From: Pezicula radicicola
Lineage: Eukaryota > Ascomycota > Leotiomycetes > Helotiales > Dermateaceae
Direction: 5' to 3'
DNA length: 64,000 nt
NCBI GenBank assembly: GCA_003008705.1
Contig: PDUO01000003.1
Span: 1,947,247-2,011,246 of the forward strand
Below the pieces are notes generated by a model. It ran no database searches. It was not told the DNA's origin and was given only the letters and a program-made list of their open reading frames with translations. Position 1 is the stretch's first letter; each line of letters starts with the position of its first letter. Shown here piece by piece: positions 35,174 to 46,786 of this stretch. A program made the position numbers and the translations under genes.

Positions 35174-36965
35174 ATGGGTTTCTCTATTGGCATCGCAACC
35201 TTGGTCTTAGTCGTACTTTTTGTTCTTAATCGACTAGTATCTCGATATCGATTTAACAAGAAGTACAAGCTTCCAGCCGTCGTTCCTGGCTGGCCAATTA
35301 TTGGAAACTCGCTCGATCTGCCGTCTCCTGCTGGGATGTGGGGGGTGGAAATGACCAAAAAATATGGAGAAATGTAAGATTTAACAATATTATTAACATA
35401 TTGTGAAAAAGCGATTGGTAATTGAGGTTTTATTGACACTACTTTGCAGGTATACACTCTGGCTTGGAGGCACGCCGACGGTTTTCCTGAACTCTTCCCG
35501 GGTTGTAAACGACCTTTTGGAGAAGCGTGCCGGAATATACTCGTCACGTCCATTCCGCCCTATGTGTCAAGATATCATGTCAGGTGGTGCCCGTATGGTT
35601 CTCATGGCTTATGGGGATAGATGGCGCAATCAGCGGAAAATTATGCATTCTATTCTCAATGGACGACAGGCGACAACTAAATTCGTTCCATACCAGGAAT
35701 TAGAAGTCAAGCAGCTAGTATACGAGTACTTGAACTCACCGCAAGAGTTTCATAGGTGCAACCAACGATTCTCGAATTCTATCATCACGAGCGTTGTTTT
35801 CGGCCGGAGGGCGGCACTTAACGACCCAGACATCAAAGAAGTGCTTGATTCCGTTGAAGTCCTACGCGAACACCTTTTTAATCCACTTAAAAGCATTTGT
35901 GATGTATTTCCTTGGCTAGCAAATATCCCTATGCCTCTGCAATGGTGGCGGCCAAGTGGTGAAGCTTACTTCAAGAAGACTCGTGCGTAAGTATAGAAGT
36001 ACAATATGACTGAGACTGCATCTTAGCTAATGATATATCCAAAGCCTCTACAAACGCGAATTTGATCGGTTTCTCGAGAAGATGGAGAATGGGACTGTAC
36101 GCCCATGTTTCGCTGTCGACGTACAACAAGGTGCGGCAAAGAAAGAGTTCAATATTGATGAAACGGAGAAACTTTTCATCTTCAGCACACTCCTCGAAGC
36201 GGGTAGCGATACTTCTCGTAACGCCATAACCCAAATGGTCGCGGCCGCAGCTTGCTATCCTGAATGGGCGAAGAAAGCAAGAGCAATCTTAGACGAAGTG
36301 TGCGGCCCTAACGCTGAACGGCTTCCTTCTCTTTCAGACCGGGACAAATTGCCATACATTACAGCAGTGGCGAAAGAGTGCCTCCGGTGGCGTCCTTTCA
36401 TCCAGACCGGTATGCCTCACATGCTAATGCAGGATGATGAGTATGAGGGCTATAAATTTCCTGCTGGAACTCAGTTCACATGGAATGCATATGCCATCGC
36501 ACTAAGCGAGAATGACTATGCAGACCCATTGACTTTCTCTCCGGAGCGCTTCATGAACGCTGATCTGAACAATCCCTTAAAAGGGCATTGGTCGTTTGGA
36601 ACTGGTGTGTAAATTCTACCCCAACCTTTCGTATTCCGCAGTTCATTCCAATGAGTACTGACGAGGTAAAGGCCGGCGTGTATGTGTAGGATACAACGTT
36701 GGCGAGAGCAACATTTGGATTGCAACAGCATGTCTGATCTACTGCTTTGATATCACACAAGATTCGGTAAGATTGGAAAAAACTGGAGTCACAATCTAAG
36801 AGTGCAGGATTTAATTTATCTTAGGACCACCCGATTAATACGCTAAATACCGACTGGGATGTACATGATAGAGCTCCGTTCAAAGTGAAGATCACTCCAC
36901 GCAGTCAAGCGCACATAAATCTCATAAACACGGTGAGTGTCGAGGCACTAGCTGCTAATTATTGA
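35174..36965 (+). CDS. Cytochrome P450 monooxygenase (P450-2)
   Basis: Five exons (35174-35373, 35450-35986, 36045-36604, 36672-36766, 36825-36965) give 510 residues. An N-terminal anchor (residues about 4-20) precedes a basic patch and the hinge LPAVVPGWPIIGN. The I-helix reads LEAGSDTSRN, the ExxR motif is KECLRWRP, PERF is present, and the haem loop crosses intron 3 as FGTGRRVCVGYNVGESN. The YTLWLGGTPTVFLNSS and RKIMHSILNG blocks recall the O-methylsterigmatocystin-oxidoreductase-like group. The last exon reads through a possible donor (GTGAGT at 36933) to a stop at 36963-36965, so the final ten or so residues are the least certain. It shares a promoter region with FMO2. Confidence 0.9.
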
Positions 36966-38094
36966 CATAACTCACACGTGCATCTCAACGAACATCTTTC
37001 ACGAGGAGGAGGGATTATGTCAGAGAACCAATTCGGCAAGTACGGTCGGGGCATATCGAGATATTTCAGAGCAGGTCTGATTTCAATATAAATTGTTTCA
37101 AGCAGCCTTTCGAGTTATTGCATCTCCTCTTGCATGGTAGTTTGTTAGGTGCTCAAGAAAGTCTAAGAACATGGCCATGGAGCAGGATACTCCATAATCT
37201 GCATATATCTCTTTAATACTACATATTTCTGTGAAGAGTTAGTGGTGAGCGCCTTGCGATTAAGTTCAAGCGGCTATTAAGGGACATTAATGAGGTGAAG
37301 ATAAAAAGCTCTCCTTCAGCTTAGGGGAATCTATTTCTCACATTGCAGGCGAAATTAGTCAGTTACTAGACTTTTCAAGATTTGAAACTTATCTTCAGTC
37401 TGGATTCTCTTTGAGGACGACTATGTACAGTACTTTATTATAGATCTTCGAAGACAATATTGAATATATGCACCCGGCGCATTGCATCGGACAACTTAGG
37501 CTCATAAAAGAAATTGTGGACTAGTATGTCGAGACAGAGAATAAAGTGAAAGAAAACCTCGCCACATCTGTCTTCTGTCACATTGTGGTGGAGTTGCGGC
37601 GGGTCAAGGACAGATAGAAATTTCAGTGAACTTTATTGTAGCCCTTATCAATTCACCAAATCCCCACCAAGTGCGTATCTATCCCCGTGCATATGTATAT
37701 TTAGAGGACGAAATCCTCTAGATATGTTGAGTTGAACCTGAAGATGGAATAAAAACACTCACTTTAATATTTTGTCATCAGTTGAATACATTGATACGTG
37801 AAAGTTCGAAAGGAGCAAAATCGAAAGAGGGAGCTGTGAAATACATCTTACATATTTCAATTATGAAAAACTAATCTTCAATATCCAAGCTGATTGATTG
37901 TTTGGTGAGCCTAGCTATCGAAAGAGAACGATTGGGTTTCAGTCTTTACGATATCAACAACAATAGCGTATTTGAAATCGAAGTAGCTTATTTATAACCG
38001 CGGTACCAGTTCAAGAGCGACGTCCTATTATTCTCCAACCTGAGAGATTATTCTAGAATCCAAAGCGCCGCCCTCGCACTTGACTAGAACTGAC
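36966..38094. other. Convergent intergenic region P450-2 / MFS
   Basis: 1.1 kb between convergent stops. It is A/T-leaning and has no ORF, repeat or RNA gene that can be supported. Confidence 0.4.
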
Positions 38095-39898
38095 TCATGG
38101 GCTAAGCTTCCTGGACAAATCGTGTATGTGCCACCAAGCCCTCAGCCGCTTACCATAGATGTAGACAGGAATTGTTGTAAAAGATAACCCAAGCATAACC
38201 CCGCCGACCAAGTCAAAAACCTTAGCAGGTCCCCAAGCTGCAACCCAATCGTTCAAGATGTCTGAATGAGACAGGGAAGTAAGCAAGTGATCGGTACCAA
38301 TAGCCGAGACTGAATTCAGAGTGTAACTTACAAGAGAATCCAAAAAAGACGAAATTCTTGATACACATAGTAATGATAAAAATCTGGACACTCGTACCAC
38401 GGAAAGCATCCACAATATAGCTTCCAGCAGAGTTGGCTGCAATCTGAACAGAGACAAAGGCAACTCCCCAGAGCGCAGACATGGCAACTGCACTCTTACC
38501 CTCCTCTGCTAGATTACCGAAGCCGAAATACCCAATTGAGCAGAATAAGGGCATAAAAACCATGAGAACGAGGCGAAACTCTGGTTCAAAAATACCGTTA
38601 TTTCGTTTGGCTAGGGCACGAGCGATTGGGTCGGAGATTGATCCGCAGAAGACACAACCGAGGAGTCCGGCAATTGCTGGACCTGCGCTCACATATCCAA
38701 CTTGGGCAGTGTTGAATAAGTATGGAGGAGCTGAAAATATTTGGGCGATGATGAAGCTGAACATGACGTTCCAGAGCTGGGAGAAGGAGACGATTATAAC
38801 GGCCCAAATGATAGCAGGATTGGCTAGTATGAGGAATGGTTGAAGGACTATCCTGATTATAGAGTCATCTACATAAGTGACTGACCATGGCTTCATTCTC
38901 TTTAAAAAAGAATCTCGAGTTCTATTGCTAGGGGTTGATGCTGTAGTTGTTTTTGACATCGGGACATTCTCACGATGATCTGCGCTAGACTTGAGTTCCT
39001 CCATAATTTGAAGATTCTATTCCGGTCAGTTAGTATTTCTCTTTCTAATAAGGAAATGACTTACATCATGGGATGATGTATCAACGTTATACACCTCGTT
39101 CCGGTTGTAGGCTGTCTCCCAGCCAAAGAAGATCAAGCCAATAAGTCCAATCCCGATAAAGATTACAAGAAGCCAGAAGACCCATCGCCAACCAAGGTTT
39201 TCAGCAACTACTCCGGCAATGATACTAGGTAGAAGAGCAATGCCAGATTGTGCCACAATATAGACAGCCATACGTGAGCCACGCTGGTGGACACAATAGA
39301 GCTCGCCGATGACGGAAAACGTGACACTCTCAAATGTAGCTGTGCCAAGGCCTTGAACAATACGAGCCCCTAACATGGAGTTGAAGGAGCCAGCTACTGC
39401 ATTCCAAATACATCCAACCAGACATGAAGTGCATGAGATGAGGAACAGTGCACGCTTGCCAAATTTGGCACCAAGAGCGGAGACGATTACAGCGGTTGCA
39501 CCCACTGCGGCGAGCTGATAGCCGGTGAGGAGACTAACCTGCGTAAAGTCGATTCCGAACTCGGCGATCAGAGGGAGAGCCATGACGGAGACGATAGGAC
39601 CAATGCTAGTAAAGTCTCAATACATGATGGTTCTTAAGTCGCTAGGGGATACATACCCCCCGACACAAACAATAGTAACGTAGCAGTAGAGGACCATGAG
39701 GAGATCACGTTGCCAGAGGGGCCAGTTGAGAGGATCATTTGGGTCGTTGGATGGCTGTGGAATCAAAACGATGTTGGAGTCTTTCCCTGTTGCCTTCTTA
39801 AGGTGGACTGTGTTGGCTGGCACAACATCTTCGAGCTGTGAGGTGCCTGGGACATGCTCGAGAGTAGCATGCTTAAGCTCAAGAATTCCCCAGGCCAT
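38095..39898 (-). CDS. MFS transporter, DHA1 drug:H+ antiporter type
   Basis: Four exons (39898-39657, 39605-39065, 39016-38332, 38261-38095) give 544 residues. A hydrophilic N-terminus ends in the fungal DHA1 signature NDPLNWPLWQRD, then about twelve hydrophobic helices follow. Loop 2/3 holds GAKFGKRALFL (motif A-like) and helix 4 has LGARIVQGLGTATFES. A large cytoplasmic loop (VYNVDTSSHD to MKPWSVTYVDD) divides the two halves. It should export a small molecule across the plasma membrane with proton exchange, plausibly the cluster product or a toxic aromatic. A CCGAGG element lies about 156 bases upstream, linking it to the acyl-catabolic genes. Substrate unknown. Confidence 0.9.
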
Positions 39899-40983
39899 TT
39901 TTGCGGGTCTATAAATGATATGATGATCGTTGGAGCAGAGATCAGATTTTAAATTGGGAAGTATTCATAGTCCTTTGAATGGAGTGTAAAGGTAAAGAGA
40001 AGCATACATTCTCATAGATCTAATATCCAATTCGATACATCGTGGCTCACCAACCGAGGTCATCCGGGGGCGGAACCGAGCCCATCGGGAAATACTATTG
40101 TAAGATTACCATCACACTACCCAGATTCCGGGGAAATACTGTACAATGCAACCCCGCATGGGGTAGAGTCTGGGGTCCGGGGTTATGTGGAGATGTGCCT
40201 GAGAAGTGCATACGGCAATTCTAACGCAAGCGAGATGTGGGGATTGAGGTAAGCTAGGATACATGTAGGATAGCACAAGTGTCTTGTTGAATCCAGATTT
40301 ATTTGAAACCTCACGAACTCTTTCAGTCGGCTTTACGTGTAGCATCTGAGTTGGAGGAAATTTCTCAGAGTAAGGGATCATCCGCAGGTTTGCAGGATTG
40401 AGTAGCGTCACGCAACAGTCCCCGCCAGGCAAGCTGCCAATCTTGAGGGATTTCTTTCATCTTACCTCGTTATGTTGCTTTTCCTGGCTTGCCTTACTTT
40501 CTGTATTTAATCGCGCTATGAGTTCTCCATAACGGCTCAATTCCTAGCCGGTCGTATGAATCTGTTTCATTAATGAGAAGCCTTAAGTACCCACGCAGCG
40601 GAATGACATCTACTACGAATTGGGACAGTGTGGAGGAGGTCCCTGAAATTATCATCTAAGGCTTTAAGTAGAACCTAGCGATACCAGCCCTCATGCATGA
40701 ATTAAAAAGGTGGAGGTTTCCCTCTTTCTGTCGAGTGCGATATGAACAGATTCCAGGTGATCCCATTGCAGTGGCTCTCCCAACGGCATCGGGATGGTGC
40801 GGAGTTGACTATAGAAATAGCGGATGCGGCACCTACAACATACTCCTTAGATGTCCTTCGATGCTTTGTTCGGGTTAGAGGTTAGGATGGTGGATTCACG
40901 GGGCCATTGTAATTGAATAACTGGCGGACGGTGTTTCAAGACTTGGCACTTCAAAGCATTGACTTTCATTGAATCAACCTGAG
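39899..40983. other. Intergenic region, MFS promoter / aldolase 3' flank
   Basis: About 1.1 kb with the MFS promoter elements listed separately (CCGAGG at 40054; TTTCCCCG on the minus strand at 40129-40136). No gene is recognised. Confidence 0.4.
40054..40059 (-). promoter_or_regulatory. CCGAGG element upstream of MFS gene
   Basis: The hexamer lies 156 bases before the MFS start in AACCGAGG, with a near-copy AACCGAGC 21 bases to its right. It matches the Far/CTF1 core seen in neighbouring promoters. Confidence 0.4.
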
Positions 40984-41982
40984 CTAGTTCTTATAATCAT
41001 CCCCCGACGTATGGATCATCATGTCAAACACTGGCTGGGCTGAAAACGCTCCTGCCCCATCAAACCCGATGATCTCTCGCGTACGAGCTGCATCCTCGTC
41101 AGGAATGGTGACGATAGGACGACCGCGACCAGCCGCGGCAGCGTCAGCCAACAATTGCGTATAGCAGCACTTTTCCAAACTCATAAACCAAAATACACAA
41201 GCCTCGATGCTCTCGCCGCATGTCAAGAGCCCATGGTTCTGTAGCAGCACTGCCTTCTTTTTTCCAAGTGCCTTAGCGATCTCAATACCTTCTTCCTCGG
41301 CCAGAACCACGCCTTTGAAGTTGGTATACAGCGCCAGGTCATTATAGAAGGTACATGAATCTTGCGTGGTGATATCGAGGCTGCGACCCATGGTGCAGAA
41401 GGTGCGGCCGTAAATTGAGTGGGAATGCGCGACGCAGTTGATTTCAGGGCGTGCGGTATGGATGGCGTGATGAATCATAAACGCTGGGAAGGGGTTAGTG
41501 GATTCGTTGATAGAAAAGGGGAGAACTGAGTCAACCAGCGGTGTTGAGCACACGGCATTCGCCCCCTTCAACAACAGCACCGGTATGGTCAACACGGATT
41601 AAGTCAGAAGCCTTGAGAAGAGGCCAGGCAACGCCAAACGGATTAACCCAGAAAGATGTGGGCTCCACAGGATCCTATGATTCACCTGGTCAGGAAAAGG
41701 TCGCAACCCTCGTTGTCCAACATGCTGGATACTCACTCTGTTTGTGATATGTCCGGCAACACCTTCATCGAAGCCAAGTTTGGCAAAGATGCGGTAAGCG
41801 AGAGCGAGACGACCCTTTTGGTATTCGCGCTCCTTGTATGGATCTTCGTGCTTGATGTATGGCTTTGGGAGCGGCATTTCATTGGGGATGACCAGCTTTT
41901 GCTTAGTCTCATTCTTGTTCATGCCTGTGTTGTAGAACAGGGTGTTGAGAAGCTCAAGTTCTGTTGCAGATGGTGGGGCCAT
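40984..41982 (-). CDS. Class II aldolase/adducin family protein
   Basis: Three exons (41982-41737, 41674-41536, 41483-40984) give 294 residues. The core is FDEGVAGHIT-NRDPVEP, FWVNPFGVAW, the zinc-binding pair in CVAHSHSIYGRTF, QDSCTFYNDLALY and the third zinc histidine in LLQNHGLLTCGES. The bacterial members are zinc aldolases or epimerases (fuculose/ribulose phosphate type). Fungal homologues are mostly uncharacterised and often sit in metabolite clusters. A retro-aldol cleavage of a hydroxy-acid intermediate is plausible beside the FMN 2-hydroxyacid oxidase, but the reaction is not known. A CCGAGG element is 200 bases upstream. Confidence 0.9.
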
Positions 41983-42929
41983 TGTGTTTTAATGTCCTGT
42001 TATAGGTTTGTATGTGCTACGATATATGGAGGAAAGAAGCGACTGTTATCATTCTAATACACGAATCGTGGTGATGACAATGTGGGTTGCTAATTCTTTT
42101 TATCATTGAAGGCGGCGGGACACTGTGGTGAAGACGGTGGCTGTGAAAATCGATATACCACTTGATTCTCCGTTACCATAACCGAGGTGGCCAACATGGC
42201 TTGAAGAAGTGGGAGTGGAGATTCTAGAGTCTAGAGGCCGCTATCAACGGAGAGCCTTGTTCTTAGATATAATTGGACCTCTCTGATATTATTCTTAGAT
42301 TACACAACTTATACAAGAGCATTATCATCAATACAATTCTGCCAAGCCGGATTCAACGGACAAAGGGATCGGAATATGTTGATCAAAGCATCGGAGTAAA
42401 GATACTGTTAGTCTGAGACAATCGATTCCAGCATTTCAGTGAGCTGTATTAGGGAAACAAGGGTAACTCATACTTTTAACTACGCTGCAGTTTTTCAGGG
42501 TAGGAACGGTAACTCTTAGAGACGCAGGGATAGCTTCATTTTATCTCTTCATTTTATCTGATATAAAACATGGTTCCAATCAGAGTTCTACAAAATATCC
42601 TCGTGTGGTCTTACATTCTGTATAGAGACAAATGTACTTTTCGATAGGCACAATGTGCTATCAGTCTATGGCTGAAATGCGCTTATCGATGTAGCTCGAT
42701 GAACTGAACTTCCCTGGCCCCGCTATTGAATATTTAGTTTTTAGTTCCGTATTTTGAATGAGGAAAATATATGCAGCATTATCTAACAACATGGGTCATT
42801 CCAACTACAGCAGAGTATCCTGGACCTACCTTGCCCCATATCTTCCTGAGTTATTGGTGTAGTACAAGAGCTTTCTGTCTTTTTAAGTGGTATGCGGAGT
42901 TTAACCTGGATTTCAAGCGCTATATGCTT
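41983..42929. other. Intergenic region, aldolase promoter / FMN oxidase 3' flank
   Basis: About 950 bases. The CCGAGG site near the left end is listed separately. The rest is A/T-leaning with no recognisable gene. Confidence 0.4.
42182..42187 (-). promoter_or_regulatory. CCGAGG element upstream of class II aldolase gene
   Basis: Hexamer in AACCGAGGTGG, 200 bases before the aldolase start, in the same AACCGAGG context as the MFS site. Confidence 0.4.
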
Positions 42930-44495
42930 CTAATTAGGCAATTTAGCGTCTCCGCCACCTTGTACCTTTCGGATCATGGTCATATTGCACTCCTTAATCG
43001 TACGGATACCAGAGAGAGCCATTGACTGATCAAAGTCTGCAAGTATTCCCCGAAGGACAGCCTTAGCGCCCTCCTTGCCTGCAATCCCAAGGCCGTAGAC
43101 AACAGGGCGGCCGATCAGGACGGCCTTGGCCCCCAGACACAGAGCTTTGACGATATCGGCGCCAGTGCGGATGCCGGAGTCAAAGAGAACTGTCAACTTA
43201 TTCCCGACCGCTTCCACAACCTCTGGCAGCATTTCGAGCGACCCAACCGCACCATCCAATTGTCGACCTGCAACACTTCAGCCAACAGACACCAGAGAGG
43301 ATACAGTGCACTCACCTCCATGATTGCTCACTATAACACCATTACAACCGTATTTCAGAGCGAGCTTCGCATCCTCGGGGTGCTGAATACCCTTAAGCAC
43401 TATAGGCCCGTCCCAATTTTGCCTGAGAAGTGCAATATCCTCCCATGTATGGGATCGCCTGGCGGATATGCTTCTAATCCACTCTTGTGATGCTTCGAGA
43501 ACTTTATCCTCTACTTTGCTCATAAATTTCTTTTCAAACTTTTCTCTGAATACTGGGTCCGTGAATCCATTCTTGGTACCAATGCCCTTGAGAAATGGAT
43601 TATACGCTGCGTCGACTAGATATCCCAGAGTTAGTATTGCCAAGCGAATAGAATCTTAGAAACAAATGCATGTATCTGGAGCAACAGTTAAAACTTTGAA
43701 GTAATCTCGTCCATTCAGTTTGGTAGATACCTATTCCTTTACCTCTGGCTTACATGAGAAAATAGGAAAGGGTAGGTCTCCTACGGTCGGCTGGCCTCCA
43801 CGCTAAGGCCCAAGTATCGAGGGTTACAACAAGAACTTTATATCCAGTCGCCTTGGCCCTTTTGAGAAGAGATTGTGTGATTTCGTCGTCATATGGCCCT
43901 ACATGCAATCAAGACACTGTCAGGATACGGGAATCAGCGCAACATACAATACAGTTGAAACCATCGGTCACCGCCACCGCCGCCATTTGCTGCCGCCACT
44001 TCCTCTATCGATGAGCTGGCAGCAGTGCTTAGGATAAATGGGACCCCAATTCTGGCGCAAACATCTGCGAGCCCTATTTCCTTATCCTCATGGCAGATCG
44101 TCTGTACTCCAATCGGCGCCATAAGAACTGGTGTGTCTGAGGCATTACATCAACAAATGGATCTCCCTGTACACATTGGAAAACATACCATAAATTTTCC
44201 CGAACAATTCTACTTTCAGACTTTTCTCTGTAGTTGCTCTGAGCATTCGCGGCACTATTTTCCATTGTCGGAAGGCCTGTCGGTTCGCATCCATAGTTGC
44301 TCTCTCTCCAGCACCTCCAGCGACAAAATTATATGGCCCAGAAGGAAGAACGGATTTGAATTGAGCTTCTAGGGCGTTGGGGTCCGTGGTAACCACTGGA
44401 AGATGCCCGTGCAGTAAACCTGCAAAATAGATTTCGTCCTGGTAGGCGCCATAGTTGTCCGTGCGCTCCACACTATGGGCAGCTTGTTTGTCCAT
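42930..44495 (-). CDS. FMN-dependent 2-hydroxyacid oxidase / dehydrogenase (lactate oxidase-like)
   Basis: Five exons (44495-44189, 44136-43948, 43898-43785, 43615-43316, 43267-42930) give 415 residues. The TIM-barrel FMN family is shown by FVAGGAGERATM, RMLRATTEKSL, TPVLMAPIGVQ, STAASSSIEEVA, RWFQLYWPYDDE, VTLDTWALAWRPADLD, PIVLKGIQHPEDA, the catalytic-His motif SNHGGRQLDGA and the phosphate site LFDSGIRTGADI followed by LIGRP. It should oxidise a 2-hydroxyacid to a 2-oxoacid, reducing O2 to peroxide or monooxygenating it in the lactate 2-monooxygenase style. The fungal subgroup has no assigned substrate known to me. A CCGAGG element lies 125 bases upstream. Confidence 0.92.
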
Positions 44496-45684
44496 TTTTG
44501 AAAATCGCTTTGGTCAATTGCAACAGAGAAGTAAAAAAACTTGAAAATTAAGGTGGGAGAAAGGTGGAATTTGAGGCCAAGGCAATCAGGGCCTCTATGG
44601 TACTGGCGTAGCCGGGAAGCCGAGGGTTATCATTAAGTTGAACCAATTGGAAAGATTGCCATATGAGGAGAACCATGCACAATAATTGAAAGCAGACTAC
44701 TTCTCTGCCTGATGTTAGTGATATCGAATAGTAGCAGGCTGGCAACACGGCGTTCGATCAGGTGCCCAATCGAGTTAAGGTCAAGGAGGTACTTGTAGCT
44801 TGGACTTGGAGTCAGCTCAACAAATACACGAATGTCTTACCATATGGACCAGGGTATCAATTATTACATGTTTTGTGACAATCTGGCTTGTATGAAGCCC
44901 GGCCTCACTATCATCAACATTGCCATCTTATTTCAACACCAACTGTTAAAGTCGGTCCGATTTACTAAAATACCTGAACAAGCGGAAAGGAAGATCTAGG
45001 AGGCCTTGTACCAAAGAGTTCGCTAATTACTGATTTGACTTACCTTATACAACTAATAACTTTATAACTACGCTTCTAAAACTTATAAATATTAGATTAG
45101 ATTAGATTTTAGAGTCCATTTAATATATCTATTTATTACTTTATTATAATAGAGCTACTTTTAGTATAGAAGTATAATAGTATATAAGTCTTACTTCTAA
45201 GTTCCTAAGGTATCTTAGAAATATAAAAGAAAGTATATAATCTAATTATATAGTCTTATAGATATTTTCAATGTGCTGCTGTAATCGCTTGAGAATACGT
45301 AGATATAATTTATGTATAAAAATTAGTTAATTCGTTGGATGAGTTAAATAGTCGGTACAGCCTCCATCTATAAGTAGATATACGATGTCAGATTCCGAAT
45401 TAGAACACCTTTTGCGAGTATGAGAATATTTGGGAAGCAATGATAATTACGGCGCCTATCATCCTAAACTATGTAGTTATAGTTCTAACACATCTTTCGG
45501 AATAAGCACTACTTTAGCATTCAGAGCTTTATTCATAAAAGATGTTTTATGCATTGAAATATTATTCCCTTCGAGGCGAATGCTAAAAGATCTGGGCACC
45601 GTCAACCAAAATATTATGGAACTTCCACTTCAGCGATTCTAATGTATCAGTTCCACACCTCCACCATTCAAGTTGTCCTCTCCA
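44496..45684. other. Intergenic region with AT-rich block
   Basis: 1.2 kb. The FMN oxidase promoter is at the left. From 45020 to 45350 the sequence is very A/T- and TA-rich, consistent with RIP decay. No gene is recognised. Confidence 0.45.
44620..44625 (-). promoter_or_regulatory. CCGAGG element upstream of FMN oxidase gene
   Basis: Hexamer in AAGCCGAGGGTT, 125 bases before the start, the closest of the set. Confidence 0.4.
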
Positions 45685-46786
45685 TCATATCACTAAGCCA
45701 GCATCTGCAGGTAATATCAGTCTCATCATGTTAATGCACAAAAGAAGTAGCAACGCCTAAAGTACACGGCGAAGATATAGAAAGCACTTACCCACGATCA
45801 GTTTCTGCCCCGTAATACTTCCATTCCTAGCTAGCCAAACAAAAGCATCTGCACAATCCTCCATGTCTGTCGTCCTCTTCAACGCAGCGTTGTTCTCCAT
45901 CTCTTTAACCTGCTCAGCGCCATACTTCTCACCCCACTCTGTAAGCATAAGACCTGGGCAAACAGCATTCACGCGTACGTTGGGGCCCTGTGTCTGGGCC
46001 AAGCAGCGCGTGAGGTGCAGCCCTGCGGCCTTGGTTACTGAATAGGCCATGGAGGACCCCTTGGTAACTGTGCCCGCCGCAGACGACGTAATTAGGAACA
46101 CGCCGCCATCCTTGTTCACAGCGAAGGTCGACAGCGCCGCCCGCAGTAGGTGGAGCTGTGCTTTGACGTTCACCGTCCAGCATTTATCCCAGTCAGCTTC
46201 GCTGAGCGCATGTAGGTCCTGCCATGGCCCAAATTTTGTCCAACCGGCGTTTGAGACAATGATATCAAGTCCACCAAGGGCGGTGATGGCATCGATGACA
46301 AGACGGTCACAATCGACCAAGAGACCAACGTCGGCCTGGAGCACGAAAACCTTTACCCCGTGTTGTTCCTTGATCTTCTCGGCGAGTCTGTCGGCGTGAG
46401 ACTTAGAAGAGACTGTAACAGTATCAAAATGACAAAGACACGCCTGGGATTGAAAGGGTGACTTACCGTAGTTGATAGCTATGTTACAGCCTTCGGCCGC
46501 AAATTTCTCACAGATTAAGGCACCGAGTCCCCTAGGTGACTAATGTGTTAGAACTCAATGCTAAGAAAGCAAGGCGAATGAGAGGTAGTGTTTTTAGAGG
46601 TATGTGGTTCAAGTCACATGCTCGGGGAGAAGACCATGTCGACATAACTAAATGTAGCCGGACGCTGGAGAAGCTTTGGAAATGAAGGAATGGCTTGGAA
46701 TGCCTGGTAGTACAAGGAATAAAGAATTTTGCTTGCCTTGAGCCTCCTGTCACCAGTAGATTACGTCCTTTCAATGAGTACGGCAT
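45685..46786 (-). CDS. Short-chain dehydrogenase/reductase (SDR2, FabG-like)
   Basis: Four exons (46786-46737, 46531-46467, 46412-45792, 45704-45685) give 251 residues. The nucleotide loop TGGSRGLG spans intron 1. The later blocks are IIVSNAGWTKFG, SSAAG, the catalytic YSVTK, and CPGLMLTEWG. The last exon is 20 bases and ends in DAGLVI, the usual SDR C-terminus after GQKLIV. Intron 1 has a GC donor (AG|GCAAGC) rather than GT; without removing it the Rossmann loop is broken. An upstream in-frame ATG at 46816 is possible, but MPYSLKGRNLLVTGG is the normal start. It probably performs a 3-hydroxyacyl or keto reduction. It is divergent from the acyl-CoA dehydrogenase over a promoter with two CCTCGG sites. 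Confidence 0.88.

Noticed and set aside
45436..45470. A second copy of the FMN oxidase N-terminus (NDNYGAY)
   Set aside because: Only about seven residues match and the sequence after it shows no similarity, so chance is likely.
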